Shown: piece by piece, positions 62,642-64,000 of the stretch
Numbering within the stretch: position 1 is the first letter of the stretch
How the letters are laid out: each line of letters opens with the position of its first letter
From: Azorinus chamasolen
Taxonomy: Eukaryota > Mollusca > Bivalvia > Cardiida > Solecurtidae
Assembly: GCA_963576725.1 (NCBI GenBank)
Contig: OY755242.1
Span: forward strand, 30,154,225-30,218,224
DNA: 64,000 nucleotides
Direction of reading: 5' to 3'
Program-made: the position numbers and the translations under genes
The notes under the pieces: model-generated
Database searches by the model: none
What the model was told of the DNA's origin: nothing
Seen by the model: only the letters and a program-made list of their open reading frames with translations

Positions 62642-62850
62642 AATACAGACATCATGAATAATTAGCTTGCCATATGAACACAGAAAGTTTTGGCCAAGGC
62701 ATGCACTGCATAATCAGACCTATATTATTTCATAAGCAAACTGAGCAGATCTTGATGACATAATTGGCTCTTGTAGCTGCCATCTGATCTGTGTTTACAA
62801 CTTTACTTTGTTTGCAAATTAAGGCATTAAAAGGTATATATAGAGTAACA
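62642..62850 (-). mobile_element. A1 MITE
   Basis: ATACAGACATCATGAATAAT, CATAAGCAAACTGAGCAGAT, GGCTCTTGTAGCTGCC, TATAGAGTAACAGTAAG. Confidence 0.75.
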
Positions 62851-62954
62851 GTAAGCACTATAACCCGGGCCGGCCTGTAATTGGGTATGATATATTTGTA
62901 GGAATATGTTTCTTGGAGTGGTGCAGTTTTAACTCTTATAATACCAGTGTAAAC

Positions 62955-63100
62955 AGGGGCGGATCCAGGATTTGCTGTTAGAGGGGGCGTAAAACTTAAA
63001 TATATGCTGGGGATCCAGGGGGCCGCTATGGCCCCTGGTGGGTCCAGGGAAAATCCCTGGTAGGGGGTCCGGGGGGGGAGGGAGCTCCTGGATTTTAGTG
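62955..63100. mobile_element. GGGGCGGATCCAGG-type element terminus
   Basis: CAGGGGCGGATCCAGGATT, GGGGATCCAGGGGGCCGC, GGTGGGTCCAGGGAAAATCC, AGGGGGTCCGG plus a G run. This end style is common among invertebrate DNA transposons; the superfamily is not assigned. Confidence 0.65.
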
Positions 63101-64000
63101 ATTTTGAATACTTAGACAAGCACTCCTCGAGCATGTCGAGTATTATGTGCTTGCATTAGAGTAACGTGCTGAAAATGCGTTGCATTTTATAAACAGTACA
63201 GGTCTATGGATTTAGCCAGAAGAAATGCTATAATGAAGACCGCGCAGAAGGTATGGGCCGAGGGCCGAAGCAGGAGGGAGGTGAAGAGCACGAGAGGGAC
63301 ACAGCCCAAGGGCGTAGTGCCCATTACGCACAATACGCACGTGCATATAAAAAATATTTGAAAGCCAAAATTTTCACAGAGCCATTTTTTGCTTACATTG
63401 TATTTATTTTGAAATTCAAGTAAAAAAATTATAAGCGTAACAGAATCTAGACCATCTATCTGGAAAACCAAAGTTTAATGTTCATGGTGCGTCATAATAG
63501 AAAAAGCTTTAATAGTCATATTTATGACATCATAAATCAATAATTGTCACGCCAACAGTCTCATCATCCTGTAAATTTACGTCATCATCTTGCAAACGTC
63601 ATCAAACAGCAATGCTTTGACAGCATATTTTACCCATTATAATATTGAAGTTGATTATATAGTGCTGAATTAATCGGGAGTAGTAACCGCGGTTAACCGG
63701 TTAATCGGAGCTCTGTCACACAATCATTCAAACACCGCAAATCTTGGTACAAAAATGCGACTGCATATATTACCATATGATGAAAGAGCAATGAGGACCA
63801 TTTGTTATTATCAATATAATATGCACAGAATAATTACCTGGGAGCTAATATTGATATGTTTCTGCGCACAAGAAGGGTAACAGATGTTCAAACTGCAAGC
63901 ACAGGTATTTCTGCCATTGTTTACAGCTATCAGCTGAGAATACAGTATAGTTTAGAGACCTTCTCAAAATACTATATTGCGGGAAGCGTTCAAGCTTGTG
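63101..64000 (+). mobile_element. Second copy of the 42.0-43.2 kb block, running off the window
   Basis: ACTTAGACAAGCACTCCTCG and GCATGTCGAGTATTATGTGC (63106-63155) match the inverse of 43212-43120. From 63668, TAGTGCTGAA, CGGTTAACCGGTTAATCGG and AGCTCTGTCACACAATCATT match the hAT end at 42662. CATATGATGAAAGAGCAATG and TATTGCGGGAAGCG match further in. About 250 bp present in copy 1 are missing near 63740. Confidence 0.86.

Noticed and set aside
62730..63134. 134-codon minus-strand ORF, proline-rich
   Set aside because: Derived from the G/C-rich element terminus and an A1 arm.

Overview
The window is animal genomic DNA, most likely from a marine bivalve mollusc (a venerid-type clam is my guess). 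Evidence: small conserved exons split by long AT-rich introns with GT/AG borders, no operons, and intergenic DNA full of the repeat styles seen in bivalve genomes. These include tandem cores of about 150-180 bp that end in GGACGGAC-type tracts plus a small hairpin, borders of the type 'CAAGAGGGCC ... CGCTCACC', and very many short palindromic MITEs. The species is inferred, not read.

Three protein-coding loci are supported. (1) The last two exons of a PP2C/PPM-type Ser/Thr phosphatase, plus strand, 1884-4394; its 5' part lies left of the window. (2) A complete GH3 domain-containing protein, minus strand, six coding exons, 35287 down to 26034, spliced length 572 aa. (3) Nearly all of fucose-1-phosphate guanylyltransferase (FPGT), minus strand, exons 61583-61410 and 58629-56984; only the short N-terminal exon was not found. 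The first two have no evident link to FPGT; the three genes look independent.

Everything else is mostly repeats. I use these family names. Families with TTAA targets and CCC...GGG ends (piggyBac-like): A1, A2 and A3 (about 250 bp, core arms GCAAACAGAG.AGACCC..GATC), B (about 230 bp, core arms GATAAATAGAGCATTTGCTCC), K, L and M (relatives). Families with TA targets and CAGT..AACC ends (pogo/Tigger-like): C (about 204 bp), D, E and H. Others: F (ends AGATAAGGGTGCGTA), G (ends CAGGGTCC, inverted CAGATTTGAGCC arms), I (a diverged GTTTGGATCC arm family) and J. Most A, B, C, D, E and H copies carry at their centre the same short palindrome, GCTCCTNNAGGAGC, although their ends belong to two different transposon superfamilies. 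For A and B, + means the TTCATATAAACG or CATATTGACGCC end comes first.

Layout: 1-1.4 kb, 155-bp satellite; 1.9-4.4 kb, phosphatase 3' end, with a 774-bp hAT element in its intron; 4.4-26 kb, a dense MITE field with many elements abutting at a shared TTAA or nested in each other; 26-35.3 kb, GH3 gene with MITEs in every large intron; 36.6-37.4 kb, broken LINE reverse-transcriptase remnants; 37.4-38.5 kb, a tandem duplication, one copy of which holds a tRNA-like SINE pair; 38.7-45.6 kb, a large palindrome, a direct repeat pair, a 1,044-bp hAT element and G-rich element ends; 45.6-56.9 kb, several minisatellite-bearing elements, one split by a 1.5-kb foldback; 57-61.6 kb, FPGT; 61.6-64 kb, MITEs and a second copy of the block seen at 42-43.2 kb.
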